Below, piece by piece: positions 10,701 to 25,653 of a DNA stretch of 64,000 bases. The first letter of the stretch is position 1, and each line of letters opens with the position of its first letter. The notes beneath the pieces are model-generated. The model saw only the letters and a program-made list of their open reading frames with translations, was not told the origin of the DNA and made no database searches. The position numbers were made by a program, and so were the translations under genes. The DNA comes from Mortierella alpina (taxonomy: Eukaryota; Mortierellomycota; Mortierellomycetes; Mortierellales; Mortierellaceae): NCBI GenBank assembly GCA_029449245.1, contig JANATF010000001.1:3534001-3598000 (forward strand). The letters run 5' to 3'.

Positions 10701-11339
10701 GGAAAACGTAGGCGCCGTCGCAGGCGAAGCCGAGGGCGTTGGCGACTGAGGAACAGCAGGTGAATCGGGGCACAACGTGGTTGCTTTTACTGGTGACCGC
10801 GGGACCGTGAAGGTAGAGAGCTCTGCTCGGAGTGGACTTTTTAAGCCTGGCGAGGAAGGCGAGGAAGGCAAGTCGGAGTAAGGCAGAGGCGTGCAGGCGT
10901 AGGGGACAGGTGTCGTCAGTGGCTGGGGTGCGCTGATAGGCCCAATGGTGCGGGCCTTGAGCGTGCTCTTTGGGCTGCTTGTTTTTGAGCTTGGACTAGA
11001 AAGACTAGATGTCCAGCGTCGGAGCTGGTGCATTGGTGAGCTAGCTGAGGCAGAAGAAGGAGAAGGGGTGGTTGCCGAAGATGTTGATGGGGGAGAAATT
11101 GGTCCAGGAGACGTCTTGGAGTCGCTATTGCTCTTGATGTTGAGCAAAGTCGTCTGAATTGCGGGCGGGGTGATCTTTGTGTAGCTCCTGGATGTTGTTG
11201 AGGCCAGGGTGTTGATGGCATCATTCGTCAGGGGTTTGCTGCTGTTGATTGTGATGGAAAGAGGTAGCCCGGCTGTTGCAGGGCCATCTTGGTGGATGTA
11301 GTCTGGTCGGACAATGTTATGGCTCATGATGTTTAGCAT
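7791..11339 (-). CDS. Large Ser/Pro-rich protein of unknown function (single exon)
   Basis: An uninterrupted 1182-residue frame. I take the ATG complementary to 11337-11339 because the frame reaches further upstream only through a TTG. I do not recognise the family. Most of it is low-complexity: Ser/Thr/Pro-rich N-terminal third with many SP/TP sites, a Ser-Glu-Asp run near residues 465-485, another acidic run near 790, and a Gln/Leu repeat near 840. One ordered-looking block around residues 600-700 contains RLVHLHTWRKLHEREKRPF and alternating hydrophobic residues that could form helices. The C-terminus carries a Gln/Met/Lys-rich segment with a basic KVKHKRKF patch (possible nuclear signal). 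A phosphoregulated scaffold or transcriptional regulator is a guess only. The long frames on the opposite strand reflect its serine and proline codons. Confidence 0.8.
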   Translation of the reverse strand: MLNIMSHNIVRPDYIHQDGPATAGLPLSITINSSKPLTNDAINTLASTTSRSYTKITPPAIQTTLLNIKSNSDSKTSPGPISPPSTSSATTPSPSSASASSPMHQLRRWTSSLSSPSSKTSSPKSTLKARTIGPISAPQPLTTPVPYACTPLPYSDLPSSPSSPGLKSPLRAELSTFTVPRSPVKATTLCPDSPAVPQSPTPSASPATAPTFSSVARTSHRTSWKDRIFSSSSIKKENRRASTNSNVDDDYEWSSHHQYSDIKAATAAAAAARAAQKAKPRMRISPPLTQPILPANQKTVPILSATLSPTDGVCGPDPAETKTVPLSPPFDITAQPTIETESPVKTALADSEHSVNVQLHRLSTSSTSTAPETNGEEGQNFASDKNSDARAMAPSYFDPKNSSQERNEALSRCPENENEKPSRTRAPLRIRPSMIKRTSRASSSSYTTSSDSSSSSAESESDSDSDTSESEQTSPISGASFFSTPPNVASMPSSTALSAALLKSGGIKIPSSLITLASSSKTKATTPSITITPPTTPPLEAELEPIVKSDCSAPGVVAALSTPCLALKLSDPRASTLKRLVHLHTWRKLHEREKRPFRHTVLLRLLLLQLQHGVTSQHCQEIGEFYAAISAAKFSPRLDFANATIMAHHQQGSLLQQQREKTIAHSKQQEERWNLESPVIPLRSTSKGAKVLKVKRSLVSSIQSRIQSSRASNSSGLPAEEDSIASTIYSPTPLSALRDRLPLLRNSANALISFEKKSPVAHASLAQSAHGQVFSAASDEPISPPSSDPSDSEEDEEDESDDSDKDEGFKKPLVSAVRGIVRPTPTVIVPKRTTGRKGVLHQQQLQLQLQMQSLLAHSNGQSSMMVVDQAGQEAAAAWIQSQLVGSRPQFATSTFTTICANGSGELITRPLVAATEPSASTLPKENANASSAHDVNRVENIAVSQRPDTVSAGLLTPPLSPLLRSTIPTSQTAVTTPHVPAGPQPFWNPRAGTPAYNQSRRYTMGSPVSMQNNTSNRDINHRASLEMIAAPVAVSGRQRQKSHPAEFLHASRGVTFSSFSLPSPPLSPTLESEDFMAAPSRPPVHSRSQPQVGKGSMGRYENIPLINQIAAQESHMRLYKDDMRSRMRKQQQIQMMMKVKHKRKFSNGNGGYSRMGEEESEEDMPLALVQKRISSEALRSFA

Positions 11340-14300
11340 GGTGCGTTGTGGTGGCTCTGTTGACAATTGAAAATCTCGGTGCTATGGAGCAATATCAAGG
11401 GCGAGTGATGGTCGGATGTGATTAGAAAGATGTTTGGTCAAGATGGTGCGATCGCCTTTCCTGGACCGGCCACAATCACAATTCCAGTCAAAGTAAACCA
11501 GAATTACGCAGGCACAGGCACAGGCACAGGCACAAGCACAGGTACAGGCACAGGCACAGGCCTGGGCACACAGGCATACAGGCGCACAGGCACAGCAAAG
11601 GCACGGAATCGTAAGGAGCAAATCAAAATGACGAGGAAAAGGGGCTATTAAAAGGCGGGTCCATTCCATGTATGTCGTGGCGACTGAGAAAGCAAAGATG
11701 GGAGAAAATGATGAGGAGTGGTCGTGTGTGTGTGCAGTGCTGTTATGATCGCACCAGGCAGGGAAGTGGCCAAAATGAATGCTCTCTTATTTGCTCGCGT
11801 CCAGGTCAATTGCCCTGTGCGTGCGCCCCAGAGTGCATTCGCATTCCTCATTCGAACCTGAATCCAGGTCGCAGGTACCTGGGACGAGCTGGAAGGGAAA
11901 GGGAGGGAGGGACACAAACCATCGCCACCACGAGAATCCTCGTCCCCTCTGTCCAATATTGTCCTGACTCACGGTGCAGGAACCATCACCCGCACGCTCC
12001 AGCACACGACACACGACATACGACACACGTCGAGGGCGCGCATGGGCCTTGTGTAACAAGCAGCGAGCCTCGTCTTACCCTTCCCACAGCGGAGTCTGTA
12101 AAGCGTATAATTAGGTCTTGCTGGAGTGGAGGGAGGGAGGGAAGGGGTCAATGAAGCAATGGAAGAACGGAATGAATGTGAACGTGAGAGTCCTCAATGG
12201 TCGTAAGTGGCTCGAGTTGCAAAGTGTCGAGAAGATAAAGGGGATGAAGAGGTATTCAGTGGGCAAGAGGCGTAAAAAGTAAGTTCATTAGGGCTGAGAA
12301 GTGACAGCTATTGGATAGGAAGGGACACAGGAGGGTGGGGCGGCCACTGATGACGCGGGCAAGTTGGGAAGGGAGAGGATAATAGGAGAGAGGGATGGCG
12401 AGAGGGATGGCGAGAGGTGGTGCAAAGATGTAAAGAGTCAAGAGGAGGAGACCTAATGAGGAGGGGATGAGGCACGAGTGCAAAAAAGAGGCTGGAAGCG
12501 TTGTTTCTCGTACCTTGTCTCGCTGAGCGGTTGGCCGAGCTTGTGTGGAGAGAGGAAAGGCAGTCTGGACAGCATGCACCCAGCGATGGATGGCTCTCGC
12601 AGCAGCAATGGCCAAGGGAACAGCGGAGAGGAGGAGGGGTCGACCAAGAGGAATCCTCAACACGAGCGACTCTGAGAGCAGGAGCACGAGCAACAGGACA
12701 CGACTATGGAGTCTTAACGAGCACGCATGCACGCGTGTGCTGTCGAGGTGCGTGAGCTAGATTCCCGATGAATACCGGCTTCTCTTGGTAGCCGACCTAA
12801 TTAACCTAGAGCGAATCCACAGTTTTGGCTCAGTTGGCTCAATGGTCCATTCGGGCTGGAGACGGAGACGAGCTCGCAAAGCAAAAGAGATTGCGAAAAA
12901 TAAGGATCGAGACAGAGCCAGGCCTGGGAATTCAATAGGACAAAGTCCCATTACAACCAAACAATGAGCCCTTTCTCCTTTCTTCTGCCCTCCTGCGGCA
13001 TGGCTCCCTCTCACGCGGCACGTCAGACAAGGCACTTGTCACCGAGGGAGCAAGTGCAGGCGAGAATAGTTAAACAGCCAAATCAAGGAGGGTAAACAAA
13101 GGACGACGGGCACGCGCAGAACACAGCGAGGTGCTTACGAATCGCTGTCGCCGTATGAGGCAGCTTTATGGGGTCCTGTCTGTCCTCAATCCCGCAGCCT
13201 GAGCCCTTTCTCTCAACTAGATCGTTCATCCCTTCACTAGTCCCTTTCCAATATTAAGTGAAAGCGGGTAGGGCGCATGCCAGTGACCAGGTGTGCATCG
13301 ACAGATGCCTTTTTCTATTCGAGCGCTGATAGTCAAAATGCCTCCTCCATCCTCAGCTCCAGCTGCTGATCTATTTCAGTCGCAATGAGACGAACAGTTA
13401 ATGGAGGTTCATAAGATGGCCAAAAAAACCGACATGTGCCAAGATTGACATCTGGATGTTGGGTGCCTTCGGAGTGCTGGCGAGACGTGGCAGAGCGTTA
13501 TCGATTATCAGGTCAAGGCCTTCAAAGCGCGGCGGCAGCCTTTGCCTAACGCGTGCTGCACCCACTCCTATTCTGAATAGCGTTTCAGCGCCATTTGTTC
13601 ATAGAGTGCCTGGGTCAGTACAGCCCGAGTTTTCTCTTGGACCAAGAACATTAACATAAACAAGAAAATCAGTAGAGATCTTCGCGCCTTACAGTCCAGC
13701 TCTCCCGTGTGATTGTCGCATGCGGATGAGGTGGTTTTGGCTGCAAGCCATTATCTCGCGGAAAATTGTCATTCCTCTCCTGGTAGCGACATGGCATTCC
13801 TTGAACATAACACGCGTCAGAGGTGTGTCCTTGACTCCTGTCGTTTTCATGTATCCATTCATTTCTGGCGTTGATTAAAGGGAGAAAAAAAACTGGAGTG
13901 CCTGGACCCACTCCTTAATCTTGACTGAATAAACCGTTGCGACCTTCCTGCATGAAGCAGATACATTCCGTCCCGTTCTGTGCATGCGTGCCCCTTGACC
14001 GTTGCTTTTCTCAGCACGATTAGGAGTGACACTGCGGCCAGACGCCAAACAAAGCAGCCCATTGGTTCGGTCTATGTGCTCGAACATGCTACAGAGGGCG
14101 TACGATGATCCTGGGTCGTGTCGCGTTCCTAAGCGATTTGACATTCACGATTGAGTGCACTCGCCCCACTTCCTTTTGACATTGCCTTCCCCTGATGACC
14201 CACGACTTCCAAACAAGTGTTTTTGCATTTGTGGGTTACGAGGCAGTGCCTGGCCCAAGAAAGTCGCAATATATTTCATATAGAGTACACTGATGTTTTA

Positions 14301-14343
14301 CAGCCCCCCAATCGCTCTTCATCTACCCAGCCACTGCCTGTGC
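11340..14343. other. Gene-poor region of about 3 kb
   Basis: No supported gene. It lies upstream of the Ser/Pro-rich gene and downstream of the SNF2-RING gene. The nearest 1.3 kb to the Ser/Pro-rich gene are GA-rich and carry the hexanucleotide repeat, consistent with a long leader. The several 60-160-codon frames here (for example 12256-12732, minus) have no recognisable motifs. Confidence 0.5.
11509..11596. repeat. Imperfect GGCACA hexanucleotide repeat
   Basis: About a dozen copies of GGCACA with single-base variants (GGTACA, AGCACA, GGCGCA) stand 170 nt upstream of the Ser/Pro-rich gene start. A likely length-variable microsatellite. Confidence 0.85.
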
Positions 14344-17300
14344 TCACCCACCGCGGAAGAGGTACATGAGCTCTTGAAGCTAGAGTTGACGTGGATGTGA
14401 GGGAATCATTAGCATCGACACCTTAATAATATCAGAGTCCAACGACGAAAATGCAATAGCACATACTCCGAGTTTGGCGAGCTTGGGAACTTCTCCTTCA
14501 CCAAGGGCGCCGTCCGCAAGGGCTTGCTTCTTGGCTTGTAGTGCTAGAATTCGATCCTCAACTGTATCTGGAATGCAGAGACGGTGGACAAACACATTTT
14601 TAGTCTGACCAATGCGATGCACTCGATCAATGGCTTGATTCTCGACCGCAGGGTTCCACCATGGATCCATCATCACGACGCTATGCACGGAATCCCAAAG
14701 GCAAGAGAGTAAATACCTAAGTGTCTCCAAAAGCGATGGGCATACTCAGACTCCGCGATAAGAAATTACTTACTGGTTCGCTACAGTTAGATTGAGTCCA
14801 AGAGATCCACATTTCAAACTGATAAGCATCAGCGGGACGGTTGGATCAGTAGTCATCTGCATGACAGCTCGGTTCCTGTTCTCTGCACTCATGCTGCCGT
14901 GATACTGTAGGTCGCGCACGTACATATCATTACAGACGCAAGAAATTAATAATTGCTTCCAACAAAAGTACATGCATCGTGCTCAATCAACCACTCGAGA
15001 ACAAAACTCCCTTACCATCAGGTACTTGATGTTTTCCTGTCGGAGAGGTTTTTCAACCAGATGAAGGAGACTCACAAACTGGGAGAATACAATGACTTTC
15101 TCGCCTCTGGCCATGACCTCCTTCACAATATTGATCATTCGATCAATCTTGCTACTACTAATCCATTGGTCCAGTGCTTCAGGTACCTCGATAGCGAGAG
15201 CAGGACCAACATCGGTGTCGGCAGGAGTGTCAACAGCCTTTCCTTTGCCTTTCGGGTCCGAAGGCGCAGCCTCCGGTGCTGGGTTGAAACGAGCGTTGAA
15301 GTCTGCAACCGAAATCAGGTCCTGTACACCAGTAACACGTCGGCACTCTGGGCATTTGCGATCCTCATCCTCAACATGATTGTAAAGATGTGCTAAATAA
15401 TCACAATGGTAAAAAGCAGAGTGTGAGCTCACAAGCAAAGCATTCGACCTATGCATCTCGCCTCAGTAATTCAATGGCGCGTACCAGTGATGCAGGCACG
15501 ACAGTAGATGTGTCCACACTTGCTAAGGATGACACTTTCTTCTCCAATATCCATGCAGATCGGGCATTCGACAGCGTCCAGTCCACGCTCAATGAGACGG
15601 CGACGGACGTCGTCCAGAAGGTTGTCCAAAAGTTTCTGAACATGGTTCTTCTTGTCCACAGGCTCATCCTCCTGATCCGTCACCTTGTCAAAGTCAGTGA
15701 TAAGATGAGGGTGACAGCAGGCTTGACGCAGGCGTAGCAGCAACAGTAAAATCTAATGATTGCGAGAAAAACAGATATTAGTATTCTCAACAGGGGTATC
15801 AAGACATGTTCGTGAGGTCATTTTTGAAAGTCCAGTAATGTTTGTACATACGTTGGAGTAATTCTTCATCACAGTGCCTGCCTTTACGTAGGCGTTGAAA
15901 CGATCTCTTGTCCTTTGTTCCAGTGCATCATAGAAGGCACGCTCATCGACTGAGAATTGTGTCTCGACCTTATTGACATTACGGGCAGGGAGGTTGAGAA
16001 TTTGTTTACCATCCACCTTGCTCGTTTTTGTTCTTCGCAGACATACTGCCTTCAATAGTGCCTGAACACGCTGCATCGCCGGACCGTACTGTTGCGACCT
16101 CTTCATAGGAGCGCTGATCTTCTCACGGAAATTGGTCCATTCGCAGTAGGGTTTGATGCCGAGGAAGCGAATGAGTGAGTAGAGCTCATCGATATTGTTC
16201 TGAATCGGCGTGCCTGCATATGTGGTTTCAGGGAATCACTGTTAGTATCGTAAAAAAACAAAAAAACAAAAAAAAAAGACCTTTTCGCCCACATCACCTA
16301 TGTAAATAAAATCGTACCTGTGAGACACCATCGGTAGTTGGCAGCTATTCTTGCACAAGCAATCGAGGCCTTGGTTTGCTTGTTCTTGATGGTGTGAGCT
16401 TCGTCAAGTACAACGCGGTGAAATTTGACCTTGAAGAGCACTCCAATGGGCTTGCATTTTGCAGGATTCGGGTCCTTGTGCCCGAAATCATACATAACAG
16501 TATGGTTGGTGGTGATAACAACTACAAATAAGCAGAAGAATGAGACTTAGAACCAGGGTCATGGAGGAAAGGCACAGCTGAACGAAGGACCACAGCAAAC
16601 TTACCATCATATGACCTCAGTTCCTCGGGATCTGTGATCTTGCGTTGCCCATGGTGAATGAACAGTTTAAGGAGTCCTGGCTGAGTCTTGGTGCGGAGTT
16701 CCTCTGCCCATTGATACACCAGCGCTACCGGGGCGATAACTAGAGTCGTTTTCGTTTTGACGAGTTTCGATTCGAGAGGAGGTTCGTAGTGCTGCCTGCG
16801 GTCATCCCAGATTACATCATCGTCGATTGGTGGCGAAGGCCTTGATACTATAAGCGCCATCGTCTGCACGGTCTTGCCAAGACCCTAAATTGTAGAGCGT
16901 AGAATGAAGCGTCAGAAAGATGGCTATTGCGTGCTGGTCCAACGTGGCATATCATCACCATGTGCACGACAAGATTTACCATATCGTCGCCCAAAATACC
17001 ACCCTGATTCGTGCCTTCTTCCATCTTTTGCAACCAGGTCAAACCAATCTTTTGATGTTCGAGAAGGGCAATGTGCGAAGCCATGCCTTCGGGGGTTCCT
17101 GTCCTGTCCTGTGGGGCGATGTCTTCCTCAGCGGCCTGGATGTTGGCAAGCAGATCTCGGAGCTCCTTCTCCGACTCTTTAGGCGTGACACGGCGAACGT
17201 AGTCGTAAGACGAGTAGTTGCGCGTCGAATAAGACGCCGCAGAGCTCCACAACGACGACTGACGGAGCACCCAATCCTCGTAGCTGTAATCTTCCTCTTC

Positions 17301-18775
17301 TTCATCGCCTTCGTCATCATCATCATCGTACCAATTAATAGACCTGTAGTTTTGTGCCATGGAATACAAGGCGCCAATAGCCCCCGGGAATGGTCCACTG
17401 TAACCTAAAGAGTCGTCATCGGACAGGTCATGGACATTCTTCGTCAAATCGACCACGGGTCGGGTGAGGTCAATGGTATTCTCAGGCTTTCGGATGCTGG
17501 TGCCGCTGCTCCCCACAGAGGCTATATTGCAAGTATGAGAATCGACGAGAGTCAGTTGCATGTCAAGATGAAGGCTATCAAAGGATAATGTATGAAGCTC
17601 TTACCAAGTATGGATGCAGCAGCGCTCTGGACAGCAGAAGCTATGGCCTTTGAGGTTGCTGAGTTGGCGTAGTTAGGACCCTGCGCCGGTGTGGTTGGTG
17701 GCAGTGCGCCTGGTTTGTTCATGTGTGGAAGTGGTGGCCTCTGTGTGTTAGAGTTTAAGGGCGCAGCTCCAGGCATGCCCATCTTGGCCGAGAGTGGTCC
17801 AAAAACGTAGCCGGAGCTGGACGTAGATGGACCGACACTGGGATCGATCGTTCGCGGCTTCTCGGTCCAAGCGTTCTTGTCAAAAATAGGAAACACTGGC
17901 TTCGTAGCCGACGAGGAGGCAAAGCTTGTTGGCTGCGTTCTTTTGCTGGGCGAAGTGGCGAGGTCAAAGCTGCTCGACTCGGTCTCGGCGAATATCCGGG
18001 CCATCTCCTCATCCATACGCTCCTGGCGAGCACGGTCCAGTTTGGACTGGATACTTTCATTAGAGGATGACGAGAGTGTAATGGGAGATGAAGACGGCGC
18101 GTTCCAAGAGGAAAGAGTCGAGGAGGGCTGAGTCGATGTGAAAATGGTTGGCTGGCGGCTGGAGCCCTCGTATTCCTCGTTTTGAAGCGATCTAGCCAGC
18201 GCCTCGTCCTCGTCGTCCCGTTGGCGCTTCATATCATGCAGACGCTGCTCCATCAACGCCTGTTCTTTCAGAAGGGCATCTAGATCCAGGTCATCATCTC
18301 CTGCGTCTACCAGTGCTGACCGGATAAGCTCAGCTTCCTTGTTGTTGAGGGTGCTCGAGATGGGGGCTGCATCGGAGGACTCCCCGTCGGCAATGTGCAT
18401 TGTCGACATTAGCGGCGTAAACGAGGCCTCTCGCTCGAGCTTCGGTTTTTTCGAGGGGCCTTCCAATGAAGGCGAAGGCGAGCGGCTGCGCCCAGGGCTG
18501 GCAATTTGGGGCAGGTGGGCAGACTCTGGGGTGGATGTGCCGCCAGTGCGATCGTCAATGTTGCTGGTGTGCGGACGGTCAACGTCGCTGCTGTGGTCGG
18601 CGTCGTCGTCGTCTTTGACACCGAGAGCCTTTGCCAGAGAGATCTCCAGGGAGCGAATCTCGTATCGAAGAGCGTCCTTGCGACTGCGAGTGTTGATACG
18701 CGAGTTGGATTCGAGTTGCTGACGGCAGACAGTCAGTCTGGCTTTCAACGACTCGACATCTTGCTCAGGATCCAT
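14344..18775 (-). CDS. SWI2/SNF2 DNA translocase with RING finger (Uls1/Rad5 group)
   Basis: Ten exons close in phase: 18775-17605, 17521-16980, 16884-16605, 16521-16318, 16213-15852, 15752-15485, 15392-15016, 14904-14774, 14680-14467 and 14379-14344 (1194 aa). The N-terminal ~390 residues are Ser-rich and charged. Residues ~406-427 hold IDLT and VVDLT followed by an acidic stretch, resembling SUMO-interacting motifs. The ATPase has motif I (DDMGLGKT, ~569-576), DEAH (~703-706), and motif VI in [11 protein letters not shown]3HC4 RING (CPIC...CGHIYCRAC...CPEC, ~916-956) is inserted between the helicase lobes, as in Rad5, HLTF and Uls1. With no visible HIRAN domain and with SIM-like motifs, Uls1 (SUMO-targeted ubiquitin ligase and chromatin translocase) fits better than Rad5. 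The last coding exon is only 36 nt. Confidence 0.92.
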
Positions 18776-18974
18776 GGGTCAGGGTCGATGATTCGAGGAA
18801 AAAGGATGCAAAATGACAATGCACGGGGGGAGTGGACAACAAGGAAACAAAAAGGCGAAAGGAGACAATGAAGGCAGCAGTGAACGTCAACTGTATTGCC
18901 CGTGTACAGGTGGCTTGCTCAACTCCGATCAACGTTTTACTTTTTTTCTTTCACACTGTCGCAAATGTTCTGCT

Positions 18975-21900
18975 TCAAAGAAGCTTGAGGATTTCATCTA
19001 GCAGGTGTGGACAGGCATGGACAAAGAGCTTGCTGTTAGTATGCCAGATATCTTGATAGCGAAGCGTTTCATCAAAAGTAAATACAAATAAAAGCTCCTT
19101 CTCCCTGAGTGACAGGGCTTAATACTTACTCGCAACAACTGCAGTTGAGATCTTCTCGGATGTAGGTCTGGCGAGGACAGCGGACTGGATCATGCCCTGG
19201 ACTCCAAAAATGGCAGCAGACTCCTTGGCACTCTCGTGAGCAAATATGAGGTTACCCAGCGCAACAAGCAAGCGGTACTGGACTTGCTGGTCCCTCTCCT
19301 TCTCAATGATCTTGGTAAGGACGCCCACATACTGAATGGCAAGAGCGTCGTCATCGTGCCTCTTCAATAGCAAAGTTGAGTAGCTCATATAGACGGTGGC
19401 AACAGCAAGTTTGAGGTTTTTGTTGGTGCCTTGCCAGATGGTGTCGTTCTCCATGTACTCGAGGACTGTCGAAATATCAATCATGGCCGCATCACGCCCA
19501 ATATCCGTCTCACAAAAGTTGACAACCAGGCGGGCCACCAACATCAGGCTCGTCTCATGTGTTCGTGACGCTGTCAATAGTGTCTTGAGCAAGTCCGGTG
19601 TCTCCGCGGGGCTGTTCGAGTAGAGCGCCAGTAGGCGGAGAAGGTCCAGAGCTGGGAAACGTGTGGACTCTGTCCAGGTGTTGAGGATTTTCAGTAACAG
19701 GGACAGTGCCTGTGGCTGAGGCTGCGGCTGATTGGGCGGTGAGCCCAGGAACTTGAAGAGCGACTCCAACTGTGCCAAATCGGATTCACTGAGTGCAGTT
19801 CCGGAAGAAGCCAATTCCGTATTCAGCTGCAGGATTTTTTTGTGGATCGCTGGAAGGTTGGCGTCCTTGAAGGGTACATTCAGCAACTGAAGAGAGACTT
19901 TTGTAAGTGCTTTGTGTCAACTTTCCATAGTGGCCACAGAAGCTGCACAAGGAATCGCTCTTACCTGAGGGACAATGCGCTTCACAGCAGGCTGAGGTTT
20001 GGGTGTGTCGTTTCCCCATGGATTATACTACATGGACAAGAGATTATAATAAAGCCAATGTGTCAGTAGTGTTGACAAGTCGAAGACGCACTTCTTTTTG
20101 ATGCTCGCAATATTGCTTACCGATCCGAGCGAAGATGCTGACGTTTGGCTAGGGGTGTAACGTGATCCACCTAAAATGGAGTGTGGCAGACATAAGTCTT
20201 GACTTCAGCTGCGAAACAACACACGTTTTGCTCAAATACGTACCGGTTAAAGGGTCACCCATGGTCGCAGGTTGACCTTCAGAGACTGCACGAGCATTTT
20301 TTGTGATAAAGTCAGCAACTTGATCCAAATATGCCTGAGGTAGATCATACTTTGTCAGAAACTCTTGCGCCGCAGTGTAAGGGTTCTCAGTGCAGTTGAA
20401 TGGCAGTTTCAAAGCAGGGACACCTTCGCCCACATCGATGTCAAAAACGTGATCGTATTCCACTCCTTCGTAAAGCTGCCTTCGGTTCTGCCCCACAGCA
20501 TCCACGACCTCTCCAATCTTTGACCAAGATTGTTCCGCGTTTGACCACTGTGTAATGATACGACAAAACATGTAGTGTTAATGTAATACGAAGCACAAGA
20601 TACAACTACCGCATGGAGTGAGAGATATAATTACCATGTGAGCCTCGACTACATTGCCAACCCGGACCATCTTGACATCTTGATCCTTTCTTCCTGGTCT
20701 TTCGAGTGCCTCTGGTCCCGGGAGATCATCCTTCTTGATATCTCCCACTTGGTTCCTAGTGGCCGCAGGTAGAGAAAATACAATGTCAAGTCCATATCTC
20801 GAATTAAGATCAACCACCTGATGGTGCTGCTTGAACTGCTCTTACGAAGGGATAGCGGTCGCCGCGTTCTCCTCGTCGTATGCTTTCAAGGTCTCGGCAC
20901 TGGCGACGCGCTCAGCGTTTCTGGTGAACACTCGCACAAAGCCATCAGATCCTCCGCTGATGATGTCGCCATTAGGAAGACTAGCGACACACCAAACTGA
21001 GACACAGGGGTGAATTATCGTCTGTGTACAAACGCCATCTGCGCGATTCAGAAAAGGACAGGGCGCATTAGCATTCGTCTCAAAATACTGTTCTTGGATA
21101 ATCTTCAAATGTGGAGCTGTCATCTGTTTCATCGGCGGAACTTACGTTCATAGACACGGACAGTGCGGTCCTCGCCACTAGAAAAGATTTCTCCTGTAGG
21201 AAGGGTGGCCAACGAGTACACGAAAGAAGTATGTCCGTCTAGTGCCTGTACGGGATCACCATTGTTGGACCACACAATGACTGCACCGTCATTTCCGCAG
21301 GACACAAATCCTACGCCTGGAAGCAATGCCAGAGCTCGTACGCAATCCTCATGGCCAGTAACAGTTTTGAATTTTTTGCCGTCTTTCCACATGCCTATCG
21401 TCTTGTCGGCGGATGCTAGAAGAAATAGAGTAGATCAGCTTGTTGTCGCTTCGTCGATCAACTTTTTACGATTGCGTCTCATCTATTTCATACCTGTTAC
21501 AATAACCTCATGCTCTAGCTCCAGGACACCCCAAATAGCTTGCGTATGTCCCTCGAGTGTGTACACACATTGCCAGTTCCTCCAGATCTTGGCAGTCCTA
21601 CGTCAGATGAAAAGCAGAGGCAGTACAAACTGTTTAGAAAAGGTGTGATATTTGTCCCTGGCCTTTCGCAGGCGTCAGAGTCAATACACTTACTTGTCCC
21701 ATGAGCCTGAAACAATATGCCCGTCCGTGTCTGCAAAGAGTGAGCAGACATTGTCGGTGTGGCCCACGAGGGTGTACACTGGCGCAGTGGCATCCTCAGG
21801 ATTCCAGACGTTGATAAGCTTATCACTTCCACCAGTGACAATAAGACCTGTAAACAACAGACGCGAGTGGCGTGGTTAGATCCATCTCTCAACGAGACGC

Positions 21901-22279
21901 ATGCGACGTACGACCATCCTGGACCTCCATTCTACCTTGTGGGTTTGCCTCAGAGGCGCCAATAAACGCGACCGAGTTGACATAGTTGGTGTGGCCGTTG
22001 AAAACCTTGTCCTCGGAGAATGTGTTGCTTGATTGCCTCTTCCATGTTCTGACTGTCTTGTCACGGGAGACCGAGACAACCATGTCGTCTGTTGGGGCGA
22101 TGGCGGCCTTGACCTGAGATGCAAGGAGGAAATGTAGGTGAAGGGTCAGAGGCGACATTCAATTGACTGCGGTGGGTTAGTATCCCATCCAAGCCAGTGC
22201 TTGTCTGTCCAGGTCCAGAGAGACAGGCCCTTACGTCGCCCTTGTGCCCCGAGAGGATTGCGCTAAGTTGCCAGGTCAT
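18975..22279 (-). CDS. DOA1: Doa1/Ufd3/PLAA: WD40-PFU-PUL ubiquitin-binding Cdc48 cofactor
   Basis: Twelve exons close in phase: 22279-22235, 22113-21912, 21847-21694, 21597-21494, 21415-21146, 21038-20846, 20755-20635, 20547-20244, 20170-20121, 20027-19965, 19886-19130 and 19051-18975 (779 aa). The domain order identifies the family. Residues ~1-300 form a WD40 propeller starting MTWQLSAILSGHKGD with repeats ending GSWDKT, ASADKTI, SGGSDGFVRV. A PFU ubiquitin-binding domain follows (EYDHVFDIDVGEG). The PUL armadillo domain, which binds the Cdc48/p97 tail, begins at VPQLLNVPFKDAN and fills the C-terminus. Doa1 maintains free ubiquitin and helps sort ubiquitinated cargo. The final exon was chosen because its acceptor at 19052 gives an in-frame helical end (HLLDEILKLL); other acceptors end abruptly. 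It is divergent from SEC23. Confidence 0.95.
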
Positions 22280-25441
<3,162 letters not shown>

Positions 25442-25581
25442 TAACACATCTATACCACCAAGACGAGCAAGGAGATCTGATTTGGGATGAAATAATGGAA
25501 AGTAGCAGAGCCAACGACTGGCTCCCGAGAACCGTGAGCGTCATTCTCAGTTGGAGTTGACCTCCAGCGGGCAGAGCGCGC

Positions 25582-25587
25582 AATAAA
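25582..25587 (+). terminator. Polyadenylation signal (AATAAA) of SEC23
   Basis: AATAAA lies 142 nt past the SEC23 stop and 67 nt before the UreG stop on the other strand, so the two 3' ends nearly touch. Confidence 0.5.
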
Positions 25588-25653
25588 CAGTGACTGGGGT
25601 GTCTTTGTTTATAAACGTTATTGTGGGGTGCTATACATGCGCGTTGCATATCT

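Noticed and set aside
12256-12732. A 158-codon minus-strand frame rich in Leu
   Set aside because: It is opposite GA-rich sequence, has no family features and no supporting splice structure.
18975-19130. Doa1 ending a few residues after the 19130 exon, or in exons beginning at other acceptors
   Set aside because: Those give abrupt non-helical ends. The acceptor at 19052 gives a helical in-frame end and a normal intron length.
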